A stretch of 64,000 nucleotides of DNA from Megamerina dolium (Eukaryota > Arthropoda > Insecta > Diptera > Megamerinidae), in assembly GCA_963854835.1 (NCBI GenBank), contig OY978530.1, positions 29,560,195-29,624,194 on the forward strand, written 5' to 3'. The position numbers and the translations under genes were made by a program. Below the pieces are notes generated by a model. It saw only the letters and a list, made by a program, of their open reading frames with translations, did no database searches and had not been told where the DNA came from. Shown piece after piece: positions 46,071-56,829 of this stretch (positions are counted from its first letter, which is position 1; each line of letters opens with the position of its first letter).

Positions 46071-46349
46071 GTATATAATCAAACAACGGCGAATCCAACT
46101 CGGCATAAGAAGACAACTCAACAATAACGGAACACCAAGGAAACCATCATCTACAATTGTCGATCACCAGTAGCAGCTAACTAGGTATAAATAATCATTG
46201 GAATATATAATAGGACTACACAGTATGTATATATAATTAACTATTAAGAATATGGAATCTAGATAATTTGCAAATTTAACAAATTTGTATAAGAAAAAAA
46301 TATAAATCTTTCAAATTGATAATTTTTACTTCCTATAATGGGGGAGGAA
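46071..46349 (+). other. Gypsy 3' end with polypurine tract
   Basis: ACAACTCAACAATAACGGAA-type sequence is shared with 49570, and GGGGGAGGA (46340-46348) directly precedes an LTR start. This is the 3' end of a plus-strand gypsy element split by the mariner. Confidence 0.6.
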
Positions 46350-46841
46350 TGTTGTGAGTCAAAATATAGACGCATAACTATTGCAACATATTTTGACTCA
46401 CGAAGTTTACAAATTATCCTATATTCATCCATTCACAGAACACGTACAAAAAGGATATTCCAAAACAAAAGCAAAACATAAAGATCGTTGATTTCGATTA
46501 TTGCATAATTGTTGCAGTAAGCATAATTCAAAAATAAATCATACCAAAAAAAAAAAAAATCAAAAGCACTAGCGAAGTGCACTGAATCCTTGCAATAAGT
46601 ATAATTATAAATGAAGTAAAACAAATAGAGTAGAATCAATAAAATAAATAAATAAACATTAATAGTAACAACAATAACCTCATGCATAAAATGCGAACTA
46701 TGGAATTACATGTAATTCAGTTGTAAGTCAAGCGAAGCAACGACCAAAACAAGAAAATTAAAACAAACTAATGAGTAATTTGTAAAAAAGCAATCTAGCA
46801 TATTTACATTACGTATGAATTTGGAATGGATGAGTATAGTA
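46350..46841 (+). repeat. Gypsy LTR, first part
   Basis: Starts TGTTGTGAGTCAAAATATAG, like the LTR at 35012. GTGAGTCAAAATAT is followed about 20 bp later by its complement, a terminal hairpin also seen in the solo LTR at 43810. It is cut by the MITE at 46842. A possible far end lies at 49230-49525. Confidence 0.6.
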
Positions 46842-47365
46842 GCCTAGACAGACGGCAGCGTTAATTCGGATTACTGGCGCACTTAATCCGAATAAAATAT
46901 TAACCTGACAGACGGCAGTATTGCGGATTAACTAAACGGCTGATTGCTGTTTTATTAGGTCTGCTCACTTACATTACTATCACTATCAATTTCTGTCATC
47001 TGTCAATCTCGATATGAGAAAATCTAAAAGAAGTACGTGAACTGAAAACTATCAGAAACTTGTAAATTGACATTCACCGTTCGTAATTGACAGCTGGATT
47101 TATTTGTTCGCTAACGCTTTTCATGTTGAAAACTGTTAACAATTGTTGAAAGTTTTTTATAAGCGAACACACCTAATATTTTGTAAAATGGATCGAGAAA
47201 AATTCACAATAGACAATTTTCAGCAGTGTTGCCATCGCAAATTGCCCTAATCATCTTTTATTTTGAGAATTAACTCATAGAGTTTATGCGGATTAGCTAC
47301 AGTTAATGCCCGAGTTAATTCGAATTAACTCGGTAATCCGGAATTAGGCTGCCGTCTGTCTAGGC
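46842..47365. mobile_element. 524-bp TA-flanked MITE, copy 2
   Basis: Same length and near-identical to 8471-8994. The ends GCCTAGACAGACGGCAGCGT and complement of GCCTAGACAGACGGCAGCCT are better preserved than in copy 1. TA flanks both ends. GACAGACGGCAG recurs internally (46908). Confidence 0.88.
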
Positions 47366-47407
47366 TATAGGTCAATATAGACAACATATGTATTTTTTTT
47401 ATTAGGC

Positions 47408-47439
47408 CTGCAAGATTAGGCCTAGGCCTAATCTTGCAG
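47408..47439. repeat. Perfect 32-bp palindrome
   Basis: CTGCAAGATTAGGCCT followed at once by its exact complement. A second hairpin follows at 47451-47477 (GTGGGAGTGG, seven bases, CCACTCCCAC). Confidence 0.85.
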
Positions 47440-47879
47440 CGTGTGAACCAGTGGGAGTGGCCAGTGACCACTCCCACATAGGTCGAAATGTCTAATCTAT
47501 TTAGGTCAGTATGTTTACGTGTTCGCTTCAAATGGGTGTATCCGTCCATCTTTTTTGAAAGACATTGAGGGTTAGTACCTCCAATTTATGCTTAAATGTT
47601 CCAATCGGAATCCCTAAATCTGTATTAGCTTCAGATAAGGTCTCCTTTGTGCCCTTCCTGCCAGTTCATCTGCTTTGCAGTTACCTCGTATACCTCTGTG
47701 CCCAGGCACCCAGCACAGAAGAATGTTATGCTGCTCTGCAATCTGTCACTCAAGATACAAATGTCCCTGCGAGAGACAGTGTTCTGCTTGACCCAAGTGA
47801 GTGCAGTATTAATAACTTTTTCTGCCTAAAACACGCTGCAGTAGTCAGGCAGGCAGATTGAGATATTAAGGTTGAGATC

Positions 47880-48398
47880 TTACGAGTATACACCCCCTCC
47901 AACCCTTCCATCCAGTTTTGAACCGTCAGTAAAGATGAGAGTAAAGAGTGGCGGAGGTCCTCTTGTTTCCCAGGAGTACCTGTCAGGGAAGGAAATTTGG
48001 AATTTCAAATGCGTAAATGGGGTTGACATAATCAAGAGATGTTTCGATATTGTACTGACAATATTGTACAAATGTGCAATCCTTTGAGTCGTACTGTCGA
48101 GTTTGCCGCCTTCGGTTTCCCGAATAAATCGAGTAGGGTGCAATGAAGAAGCGCTTCTAGTGCTAACATTGGTGTTAGGTTGCGTTCCCCACTTTTTTCC
48201 AATTGCCCTTCTACAGGCATAGAGTGCAGTACTGGCTTTTTCAACCCTATTGATAATATTTTTCTTCCAATTTAATTTTCGGTCTAGAACAATACCTAGA
48301 TATCGAGTTTCTTCTTTCAACATTAACGGGACCCCATTTAAACTGGCGGGGTTTAAGGGTGGCGTTTTGTGGTTAGTGGAGAATAAAGTAAGCTGCAT
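47880..48398 (-). pseudogene. LINE ORF2 C-terminus: RT thumb and RNase H start
   Basis: MQLTLFSTNHKTPPLNPASL then KEETRYLGIVLDRKLNWKKN is the RT thumb. A further deletion follows YACRRAIGKKWGTQP. SFPDRYSWETRGPPPLFTLI and IFTDGSKLDGRVGGGVYS give the first RNase H Asp. After a stop, about 47440-47880 reads on with further RNase H-like pieces and GVVTGHSHWF. Confidence 0.8.
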
Positions 48399-48662
48399 TT
48401 AAACCACTATCACAGAAGTGACGGCTCTTTTAGTAACCGGTTTGACGGGGTCTTCAGAAGGGCGCTGCTGCTTGACACTCGTTGCTGCTCTTTTCAGAAC
48501 ATCATTCGCCCAAATCAGAGAGGCTCTCTTCTTAGCAGACCTCTCTTCTTCACGTATGTCCTTTAGTCTTTCTTGGATTCTAGTCGCCGTTCGGCATTCT
48601 TTTTGGTTGGGCGCTACAGACGTCGGTTTTGTCTTCGACGCCCTGCTGGTTGATTTTGGCAA
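48399..48662 (-). pseudogene. LINE ORF1 N-terminal remnant
   Basis: 87 aa, basic and rich in Lys/Arg/Ser (QERLKDIREEERSAKKRASL), resembling ORF1 N-termini of this LINE type. It ends one codon before the ORF2 fragment, which is the deletion junction. Confidence 0.5.
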
Positions 48663-49111
48663 CCTTTCGCTCGAATTTGTACTCGGGAGATTCTCGGGAG
48701 ATTTGTTGTTTTATTATTCTTATTTGTCTCCATATGATTCCCACGAGTTGCGGATAAAGGGATGGTCCATCTGTGCAGAGATCCGCGTTACATAGATAAG
48801 GCTACCTAATACGGAGGGCGCCAGTTATCCGTATACTCCGTTTGCGACTAGGATATTTTTAAACTGGGCTCCCAGCCAAGCTGGTTCTCGGCACGGATCG
48901 TATAATACCTTAATCCAGCCTAGATGAGGGGAATAGGGGCAGAATTACTGGGAAGAGAAGGGGAGGGGTGCAGGTACCTCCATCCTATGGAAAGATTGCT
49001 GACTTGAATGCCTATTTGAGCCCGCAAAAACTCTCCTTAGCTGTAAGCCACAAGGTAGCCATTTCCAGCGCACCCACGAGGAGGGTTTGGAAAAGGATTT
49101 TTTCCAGCCAG

Positions 49112-49200
49112 CATTGAATAGAGGGTGAGTATATTCTACCAACTCCAACTTGAATTGAACATTAAATAGATGGTGAGTATATTTTACCAACTCCAACTTT
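49112..49200. repeat. 49-bp tandem duplication
   Basis: GGTGAGTATATTCTACCAAC at 49123 recurs with one change at 49172, each preceded by TTGAATAGA/TTAAATAGA and followed by TCCAACTT. Confidence 0.75.
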
Positions 49201-49229
49201 ACTTTTCAGGTAGCCAGTGTTGAAGACAC

Positions 49230-49525
49230 TCAACATTTAGAGACTTAGGTTCATCGGTACCCCACGGTTCAAGTGCTGTTGTGGTACATATATTCGTGTC
49301 AAGCAAAAACCAAGTTCACCTAGTTTACGTGCTGGTGAGCCTGTTTGGCGAAGCGAATTAGATAGATTTGTGAGAGTCCAACAGTGAAATCCTGGTCGTT
49401 TAAGGAGCCTAGTCAAGGATTGAATCGATTTATTTGGTACGTAGGTGTTTGGTAAAAGGAGCGTTGTGTAAACGCTTGGAGTTTAATCGTTAGGTAACGT
49501 TAAGTGTTGTGGTGGAAATAGTACA
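49230..49525 (+). repeat. Gypsy-family LTR end, diverged
   Basis: Ends GGTGGAAATAGTACACAACA preceded by TCGTTAGGTAACGTTAAGTG, similar to the LTR ends at 35760-35806 and 62480. It may be the far part of the LTR starting at 46350, separated by the MITE and the LINE. Confidence 0.5.
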
Positions 49526-50029
49526 CAACAACAGTTCCAACATAAAACCTAAAGAATAAAACAACGGCAACTTCGAATTCAACTCAACAGTAACAGAAGA
49601 CAAAGAAAACCAGGAACTACAATAGTTGTATATTGCTAGTAGTTTCTAATTAGGTGTACAAATTTACCAAGGTACACAATAGAAACACATAATATATGTA
49701 TATAACCAATAAGAAAATGATATTTAGATTTTAATTTCTAAAATTAACAATTTTTTAAATGAAGAAACTATCAATCTTTCACATTGATATCATTTATCAC
49801 ATATGACATAATTTTTTGTTACTCTAAGAGGGGTACATATTGGACACCCCAATATACACATAGCATACATTATTATATTATTTCATCACAGGCATATCAT
49901 CATAATCAATCTCGTTGCACTTTACACTCGAGGTTGCGAAATAGCCAAAAAACAAGAACACACATTGCTTATGCATTAAATTGTAGAAAACGGCTACAAT
50001 GTTTGCGATGACAAATTACCTACTAAGGG
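49526..50029. other. Gypsy 3'-end-like sequence, then spacer
   Basis: 49540-49760 resembles 46080-46320 (ACAACGGC, ACTCAACAGTAAC, ATATATGTATATAACCAATA). No gene seen. Confidence 0.4.
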
Positions 50030-50121
50030 CCATTTTCACAGTAGCAAGTTAACTCAAAGTTTCAGTGGCAAAACTGTTAGTTAACTCTATTCTATTAGTT
50101 AATTTGCTACTGTGAAAATGG
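50030..50121. repeat. 92-bp foldback sequence
   Basis: CCATTTTCACAGTAGCAAGT at 50030 and its complement ending at 50121 pair over 25 bp with one mismatch, around a 42-bp loop. No coding. A very short MITE or structured regulatory repeat are both possible. Confidence 0.7.
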
Positions 50122-51324
50122 GTCTAAGTGTTTATTTTATAATAACCTTTTAATAGTAAAAAAATGCAATACTGACCTATGGAAGAAATCGCAGTGCTGA
50201 TCTTGCCATTTCTTCAAATAAACGTATTTTGTTTAACTATGTTAATGAGGAAATTAAGAATTAGATTATAAATACCAATGGAAAGTAGGCAATAGAGGCA
50301 GTTTTAGTGAGGTCATAATCAATTGAAAACCAGTGTTCATAGTAAGATTTAAGCAGTTGATCTGCGGTAACAATAAGAAAATAGTGATTAAGTATAAAGT
50401 ATGAAGTGTAAAGTCAAAAGAGTGTGAAAAAGGTACTTGAGAGAACTAAAACAAAACAACGAAGAGCTGGAAGTCATTTTGGAAAATACGGATAAAAAGG
50501 GGTGAGTCAAGGATATTTTAGGTATCTAAGTAAGTGTCGTATAAAGGAACCCACACATGGGAAAAACAGAACAATCCAACAATAAAGAGAAATAATAAAC
50601 TCAATGACGATAAACGAATATTCTAAAGTGCTGCCGCAGAGTATAAATATGTCGAGTTTTTTGACGAATCAATCAATTCAATATCGGTAGTCGTAGAGTA
50701 AATAGAACATGATGACAACTTAAAGTAGCAAGCACATTAAAGAGTTATTATAAATAGAAGTATTTATTAAATTAATTATTGTTGCATATATGGTAGTTAG
50801 TACAAAATAAGTGTTGCAGTGTTTAGTGAAAGATACCAGTGATCGATCAAGGTTGACTCGAGTTAGAATTAAACGTTCACAAAATAAAAACGTTTTAATA
50901 TTCTTGGTACAAGAAGCAAAATATACTTCGAAGGTTTCAGTAGTTTTGTCACAATGCAAACCTTTACCTTATATTCTTGATACAAGCACCTGAACACAAT
51001 TCATTAAAAATCTCAATATATTCTTGGCACAAAACCATAATATAATTTCAGTGATCATAATACTACTAATATCCTTGGTATAAGCACTAGGATATGCAAC
51101 AACAGAAGTACGCTAGTTTCAAGTACCAGAGTACAATTTTATATGTTAATATTAATCAAGCACCAAGGTGTGATTTCACAGCACGAGAAACTTCATTATA
51201 TTCTTGGTACAAGTACAGTATTTTCCTAATATAAGCAATAAGCCCTGTCAAAAATACACGAGATTCGGAGCTTATAAGTGGAGAGTGCTTATACTAAAAT
51301 CACGATATGTATCGTGTACGAATT
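50122..51324. other. Unrecognised A/T-rich region with recurring ATATTCTTGGTACAAG
   Basis: No gene supported. ATATTCTTGGTACAAG or close variants occur at 50898, 50971, 51018, 51069 and 51198. Confidence 0.5.
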
Positions 51325-51609
51325 TTAGTCAGTTTTAAAGAAATCTGTAATTTTCGATTGAAGGTTCATTGTAGCGAGTCCGAAATAGTACTGCTTACGT
51401 TTATTAATTTCGATCATCAATTTATTTGTAAGCAGAAGTACCCTTCGGATAATATCAATGGAATTAATAACATCTTTACGGCTTAGAATATCATCTGAAA
51501 TACCAATATCAGATCCATCATTGGAGGGCTCTTCTATTATTGTTTTTTCCGCCGAAAGAGAGAGAGCGATAACGTCTTCGTTGTTGGGTTTTCCATAGCA
51601 AGTTGTCAT
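51325..51609 (-). pseudogene. Tigger/pogo-like transposase C-terminal fragment
   Basis: The frame has SLSAEKTIIEEPSNDGSDIG, IDIIRRVLLLTNK and the end QSKITDFFKTD. Acidic Ser-rich linker, a helical segment and a final Lys-Ile-Thr-Asp-Phe-Phe motif are typical of pogo/Tigger/jerky-type transposase C-termini. No DDE core is visible around it. Confidence 0.5.
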
Positions 51610-52144
51610 CTGTTGTGATGCTTACCTTATCTTTGCTATCACTGGACTGTCATCTGCATACTCACCTCTCTACTATCTTTTGCTCTTTTTCTACTTACGC
51701 ACACTCTCATTAGTTCGGAAAAAATATTTTTTTTTTGCACAATCGTAAAGTAGTAGGCAAAAACTCTTGTCTTCCCCGAACCACTCATCTTTATTTGTTG
51801 TTTGCAGCCAATTGCAAGAAAGAATTGGCTTTTTTGCAGATACGCTAATGTTGTGGGCTTGCTCATTGTTTATTCGGGTTCAGCTATAAAATAGGGATGT
51901 GCGCGCTAGTACAGTTGGCGTGTAAATTCGATAAATCGATAAATCAATTGAATAGTAAAGTGGTTGACACAATGCGCAAAATTTCAGGTTTCACATAAAT
52001 GAATTTCAAAATGAAATATTAATTTTCAGTGCTTTTAAGCGGGGTGCTTATATTGCGTATTTTCGTATATACTTAAATAGGGTAAATTTTCTTACAGTAC
52101 CATAAAATATCAACAACAGTAACAAACGAGTTTTCCATCAAACA
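51610..52144 (+). other. Spacer, ending in a BEL LTR end
   Basis: The last bases, CCATCAAACA (to 52144), directly precede a BEL-type PBS, so some of this stretch should be a 5' LTR. The LTR start is not identified. Confidence 0.45.
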
Positions 52145-52163
52145 TTGGTGATCCAGACGTGAT
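52145..52163 (+). other. BEL 3 primer-binding site
   Basis: TTGGTGATCCAGACGTGAT differs at two positions from TTGGTGACCCCGACGTGAT of BEL 1 and also follows an ACA LTR end. Confidence 0.65.
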
Positions 52164-52184
52164 TTGAACACGCAACTTACTAAT

Positions 52185-52584
52185 ATGGAGGATTTAGTTA
52201 AGCAACAGGATGCGGAGCACAAATGGGTGTGACTCCCAAAACTCTAATAGCTTCAAGCCGGAAAGAACATCAGTGACAGCTTCAGCCCAAGAATCAGCCC
52301 TAACATTACAATGTGGGGAATTACAACGACGTGAATACAAAGATGGCAGCACTACAAAGGATCCTTTCCAGACTATCCACTCAAGATGATTCTCCACAAT
52401 ATTATCAATTCAAATTCATCATTGGCAACATTGGCTTAACATTCAATATGTCAACGAAAGCATTTGCAAACTGTTTTTAGATCCTACACTCTACGGATAT
52501 GATCTAAATCAATACGTTGCAATGGAAACTGCAGTACAAGATCAATTTATATATGGTATATATATTTATATATAGAAATATATA
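52185..52584 (+). pseudogene. BEL 3 gag leader
   Basis: An ATG at 52184 gives MEDLVKQQDAEHKWV, then TGA. Beyond, broken frames continue to the Tc1 insertion at 52585. Assignment rests on position after the PBS. Confidence 0.35.
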
Positions 52585-54288
52585 TACAGTATGTCAAGAA
52601 TGAGCTTACACATTGAAACAAAATTCAAATTTTCAACTTCCTTAGCCAAAAACATGAACTTTTATTTCCATATACACATTTTTTTTATTAGTTACAGATA
52701 TTTACAGTATTTATAAAAAATTCATGAAAAAAAATTGCAAGTTCTACGCAAAAGAAAAGAAAAATACAACAAAAAGAAATTTTACTCAATTTTACAAGTG
52801 TCAAGAAACACTTTTCACAACTATTTTTTTAATTCCTTTATGCAACACTTCAACGATTAACGGTACATTTACAGTTATCTATTTGCGTAAACGCGTTGCA
52901 GTGACCCGTTCCTATGATTTTGTTTGTTAGTTTGTGATTAATTTTTCCACATTTTCCACATTTCCACATCATCTGTTTAAATATTGTGTTTTTAAAATGC
53001 CAGGCAAAAGGTTATCGGCTGAAGTGGTTCAGCTTATATACTACAATCTCCAATTGGGAGAAAAGATGGAGAATTTATCAGAAATGTTTTCTGTAACACG
53101 TAAGACAATTTATAATGTTTTAAATCTTTCTGAAAATGAGGGTAGATTGGAGCCAATGTGTGGAGGTGGCCCAAAGCTTAAAATTACTGATCGGGCAGAG
53201 CGCTTAATGATGAGGGAACTGCACAAGAATCCACAAATTTCGACCAGAACGCTTGCGGAGAAACTCAAGGAAGAGTGTGGTATAGTGGTTTCCTATGAAA
53301 CAAATACTCATCAAGAGTTGCTCGTAAGAAGATGCTGCTATCAGCACAAAATATTGAAAGACGTTTCTCCTTCGCCTCAAGGCTCATTTCTCAATTTGAT
53401 GAATATTGGGACAACGTAATATTCTGTGACGAAACAAAAATGATGTTGTATTACAACGATGGACCGACCAGAGAGTGTCGCAAGGCATTAACAGCTTTAG
53501 AAAATCGACACATAATTCCTACTGTTAAATATGGAAAAATGGTCATTATGATTTGGGGATGTATCTCGAGCAGAGGAGTGTGAGAATTAGCTTTTATAGA
53601 GTCAACCATGGACGCACAACATTATTTAGGCATTTTGAAGTCATTTAATCAGTAGTGCGAAAAAATGTGGGTTCATCAGAGAGGGCAAACCGCATTTCAA
53701 ATTTTATCAAGATAATGACCCAAAGTCGAGTAGGGTGCGACTGTGGCTTCTTTATAACTGCGGTAAAGTTATGGATACACCAGCCCAAAGTCCAGACCTT
53801 AACCCTATTAAAAATCTGTGGGTCTACTTAAAGAAAAAAGTGGCTAAAAGAAAACCTAAAAACCGTACAACACTTAAAACTGCTATATTGGAAGAGTGGC
53901 AAAATATACCGAGCAATTATGACCTAAAAAGGTTGGTTTATTCTATGAATAAACGGCTACAATCCGTGATAGATGCTAAAGGTGGCCATAATAAATACTA
54001 AATGTTTTACTTCATCAAATTTTAACTAATAAATATTATAAAACAAGACTATCGTTTGTGAAAAGAGTTTCTTGACACTTGTAAAATTGAGTAAAATCCC
54101 TTTTTGTTGTATTTTTCTTTATATCTTTTGCGTAGAATTTGCTTTTTTTCATGAATATTTTATAAATACTGTAAATATCTGTAACTAATAAAAAAAATGT
54201 GTATATGGAAATAAAAGTTAATGTGTTTGGCTAAGAAAGTTGAAAATTTGAATTTTTTTCAATGTGTAAACTCATTCTTAACATACTG
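52585..54288 (+). mobile_element. Second Tc1-type transposon with long IR/DR ends
   Basis: 1704 bp, flanked by TA (52583-52584, 54289-54290). Inverted arms of about 235 bp start CAGTATGTCAAGAATGAGC. The core TGTCAAGAA recurs at the inner end (AGTGTCAAGAAACACTT, 52797), an IR/DR arrangement distinct in sequence from the element at 21532. Confidence 0.92.
52997..54001 (+). pseudogene. Tc1-family transposase with catalytic Glu changed to Lys
   Basis: The ATG at 52997 opens MPGKRLSAEVVQLIYYNLQL then MFSVTRKTIYNVL (HTH) and GGGPKLKITDRAERLMM. A frameshift near 53310 moves to VIFCDETKMMLYYNDGPTRE (first Asp). A TGA lies at 53581-53583. FYQDNDPKSS follows near 53705 (second Asp, His of KHT lost). 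SPDLNPIKNLWVYL has AAA (53810-53812) where NPIE carries the catalytic Glu. Doubly dead. Confidence 0.9.
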
Positions 54289-54458
54289 TATATATATATA
54301 TATATTTATATAAGTGACACATATTTATTATATATATTTATTATATATATTTATTATATATATGTATATATGTATATATGTATATATATACATATATACA
54401 TATATACATATATACATATGTACATATATATATTATTATATATCTCTCTGTGTGTGTA
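54289..54458. repeat. Compound TA-rich microsatellite
   Basis: (TA)n, TTTATTATATATA repeats, (TATG)n and (CATA)n, then a short TG run. It adjoins the tail of SINE copy 3, so part of it may be that SINE's tail. Confidence 0.85.
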
Positions 54459-54715
54459 TGTGGCACTTCTAAGCCCCAAAAGGCTCTTTGGCCGAGCTTC
54501 CATTACTGTTAGCGTGTTAAAATTTGGACAGTATTAGAAAGTACCTACTTATTTTGGCCGGTTCCTAACGACAGAACTCTTGCGACATCACTTTTTCTGA
54601 GCTTTGTCACAAAGTTTTTTTAGATGCCTTTCCATGGCGAATTGCCGGAAAAATTGCCAATTGATTGCCAACAGGTGGATACCGTTCGAAAGAATAACCT
54701 TTTTGTTATAAAATT
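54459..54715 (-). mobile_element. SINE copy 3, lacking its tRNA head
   Basis: Minus-strand body matching SINE copy 1: GGACAGTATTAGAAAGTACC, TGCGACATCACTTTTTCTGA and GGTGGATACCGTTCGAAAGA on the plus strand. The A and B boxes are missing; homology ends at about 54715. Confidence 0.85.
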
Positions 54716-54813
54716 GATAGATCAATTGATAGCCTTCGTAATTAAGATAGACTTTAATCATTGGATAGAGAAATCCGCTCGAGGAGGAACGACCACAATC
54801 AATTCAAGACAGG

Positions 54814-55227
54814 GGGCATTACAGTTAACCAAAATTAATCTATCAATATTGCGTGGTGACTATCTGCAACGGAGGCAATGCAAGAGTTTGTTTACAAAAT
54901 TGGCTGCAAGCAAAACAACCAATTCAAACAAAAAATGTGTTTTCTCAAATATGTTTTGTCCGGGGAAACATAGGCTTTAATACGACATTTCACGTCTTCA
55001 GCATCCGATTACAACGCGGCTTGGAAGGTTATAAACGACCGATACGAAAATCCTCGTTTACTAGTGGACGCCTCATTAAAGAAAGTGTTTGGTCAAGCAT
55101 CCAGAGTAAGCGATAATGCGGCTTCCAAAAAGGGTCTCCACGACACTGCCATGGAATGTGTTTTAAATCTCCAGTCGCTCGGAGCGGCCACAGAAACCGG
55201 AAATCCATATTATTATATATATTAACA
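54814..55227 (+). pseudogene. BEL 3 gag (DUF1759-like) fragment
   Basis: LQLTKINLSILRGDYLQRRQ then CKSLFTKLAASK is the DUF1759 start. In another frame ASDYNAAWKVINDRYENPRL then VDASLKKVFGQASRVSDNAA follows to a stop near 55227. Jockey copy D begins 40 bp later. Confidence 0.83.
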
Positions 55228-55268
55228 CAACAACCATTTTTGGAAGTAAACCTGATGTCATCTATCAG

Positions 55269-56823
55269 CAAGATACTGTATTACCAAACAGCAATATAAA
55301 GAATTTTTCTCAACTCTTGGTAGCAAATTCTTGGTTGCTGGCGATTTCAACGCCAAACACACTAACTGGGGCTCCCGCTTGACAACTCCAAAAGGCAGAA
55401 GATTATGCTCAATCATTACTAACCACAGCTACGATGTAATCTCAAATGGTCAACCGACATATTGTCTGACGGACAAGAGGAACATACCCGATCTCATAGA
55501 CTTTGGAGTACCCAAAGGTTTGCAGATGGATAATATTTCCACAGAGTGTAATTATGATATCTCATCTGACCACTCACCCACGGTAATATGTATAAAATCA
55601 CCAAGCCCCCAAGGTAATTGCGTTAGAAAGAAAATAGACTAGTTAAAATTCAAGAAAAATATAAATTCCCATCTTCCTCTGAGTACTGTATTAAGAAATG
55701 GACACGATGTAGACTCAGCACTCGAAAAATTCAACCAGCTGCTCTCATTAGCTCTCAGCTCAGCCACCTGCACAAAGGTATGCAAGCAATCAAACTATAG
55801 CCCATACACACCAGCCGATATTGAATTGCTAGTAAGACAGAAAAGAAGACTCCGAAGACAATGGCAAGAATTCAGATCACCGAATCTGAAAACACAGCTA
55901 CAGCACTGCACTCGAAAGTTAAAGCAAGCCTTAAAAAATAAAAACAACAAAGAGTTAGAAGAGCACATAGCGAAATTAACACCTGGTGAAGCGTCAGACT
56001 ACTCTTTGTGGAAATCAGCAAAAAAATCAAATCGGCCAATTCTCACTGATTCCCCCATCCGTTTGAGTGACGGTAATTGGGCTAGAAGCAACTGTGAGAA
56101 GGGTTTGGCTTTCGCAAACCACCTAAAAAGTGTGTTTACACCCAATCCACCCTCTTCACAGTCCTCATTAACAAAATTAACTTCTCAACCTTGCTCAATA
56201 ACGCTCAAAATTAAAAAAAAGGATATATTCAAAGCAATTTATAAAGATTTAAACCCAAAAAAATCACCTGGTCCAGATAAAATTACCGGTAAAATGATAA
56301 AAGAGCTACCTACGACTTCAGTAATTCATCTGATGCACATTTTCAATGCTATCCTTCCTACTAAACACTATCCCAAATGCTGGAAAACTTCAAAAATTAT
56401 TATGATAGCAAAACCAGGAAAAGACCCTACAAAAGTTGCATCGTACAGACCTATCAGCCTCCTGCCTCTACTCTCTAAAGTATTCGAAAAGCTACTTGTT
56501 ATGAATATAACTCCATTTATTAATCTCAACCAACTGATTCCCCGACATCAGTTTGGATTTAGAAAACAGCACGGCACAATAGAACAAGTCCACCGCATTG
56601 TAACTCTGATAAGGAACACTTTTGAAGAAAAAAAGTATTGCTCAGTTGTCTTTCTTGATATCACTCAAGCTTTCGATAAAGTATGGCACGATGACCTTAT
56701 TTACAAACTCAAACTATTACTGCCTGCAAATGTCTCCTAATTGCTTAGTAGCTATCTCACGAAAAGACAATTTACAAGGATTACACAACAAATCCATATT
56801 TACGCTGGCGTTCCTTGAGGAAA
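55269..56823 (+). mobile_element. Jockey-clade LINE, copy D, truncated at both ends
   Basis: Aligns with copy B from about 18735 to about 20300. It starts in the endonuclease and stops abruptly after GCTGGCGTTCC, with no 3' UTR or poly(A). It keeps WGSRLTTPKGRR, two residues longer than copy B. Confidence 0.92.
55331..56740 (+). pseudogene. Copy D ORF2 fragment
   Basis: 55331-55642 has VAGDFNAKHTNWGSRL and SSDHSPTV (endonuclease), ending at TAG (TGG in B). From 55826 to 56740 the linker and RT motifs run through DITQAFDKVWHD to a TAA at LPANVS (TCA in B). FADD lies beyond the truncation, so the catalytic centre is absent. Confidence 0.88.
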
Positions 56824-56829
56824 ATATTC

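Larger units (their letters stand above)
47400..48900 (-). mobile_element. RNase H-bearing LINE (I/LOA/R1 type), internally deleted
   Basis: On the minus strand a G+C-rich 5' leader (48663-48900) is followed by a short ORF1 N-terminus and then directly by the C-terminal part of ORF2 with RNase H. The middle of the element (gag knuckles, endonuclease, most of RT) is missing. No poly(A) tail is seen; the 3' side ends near a 32-bp palindrome. Confidence 0.7.
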
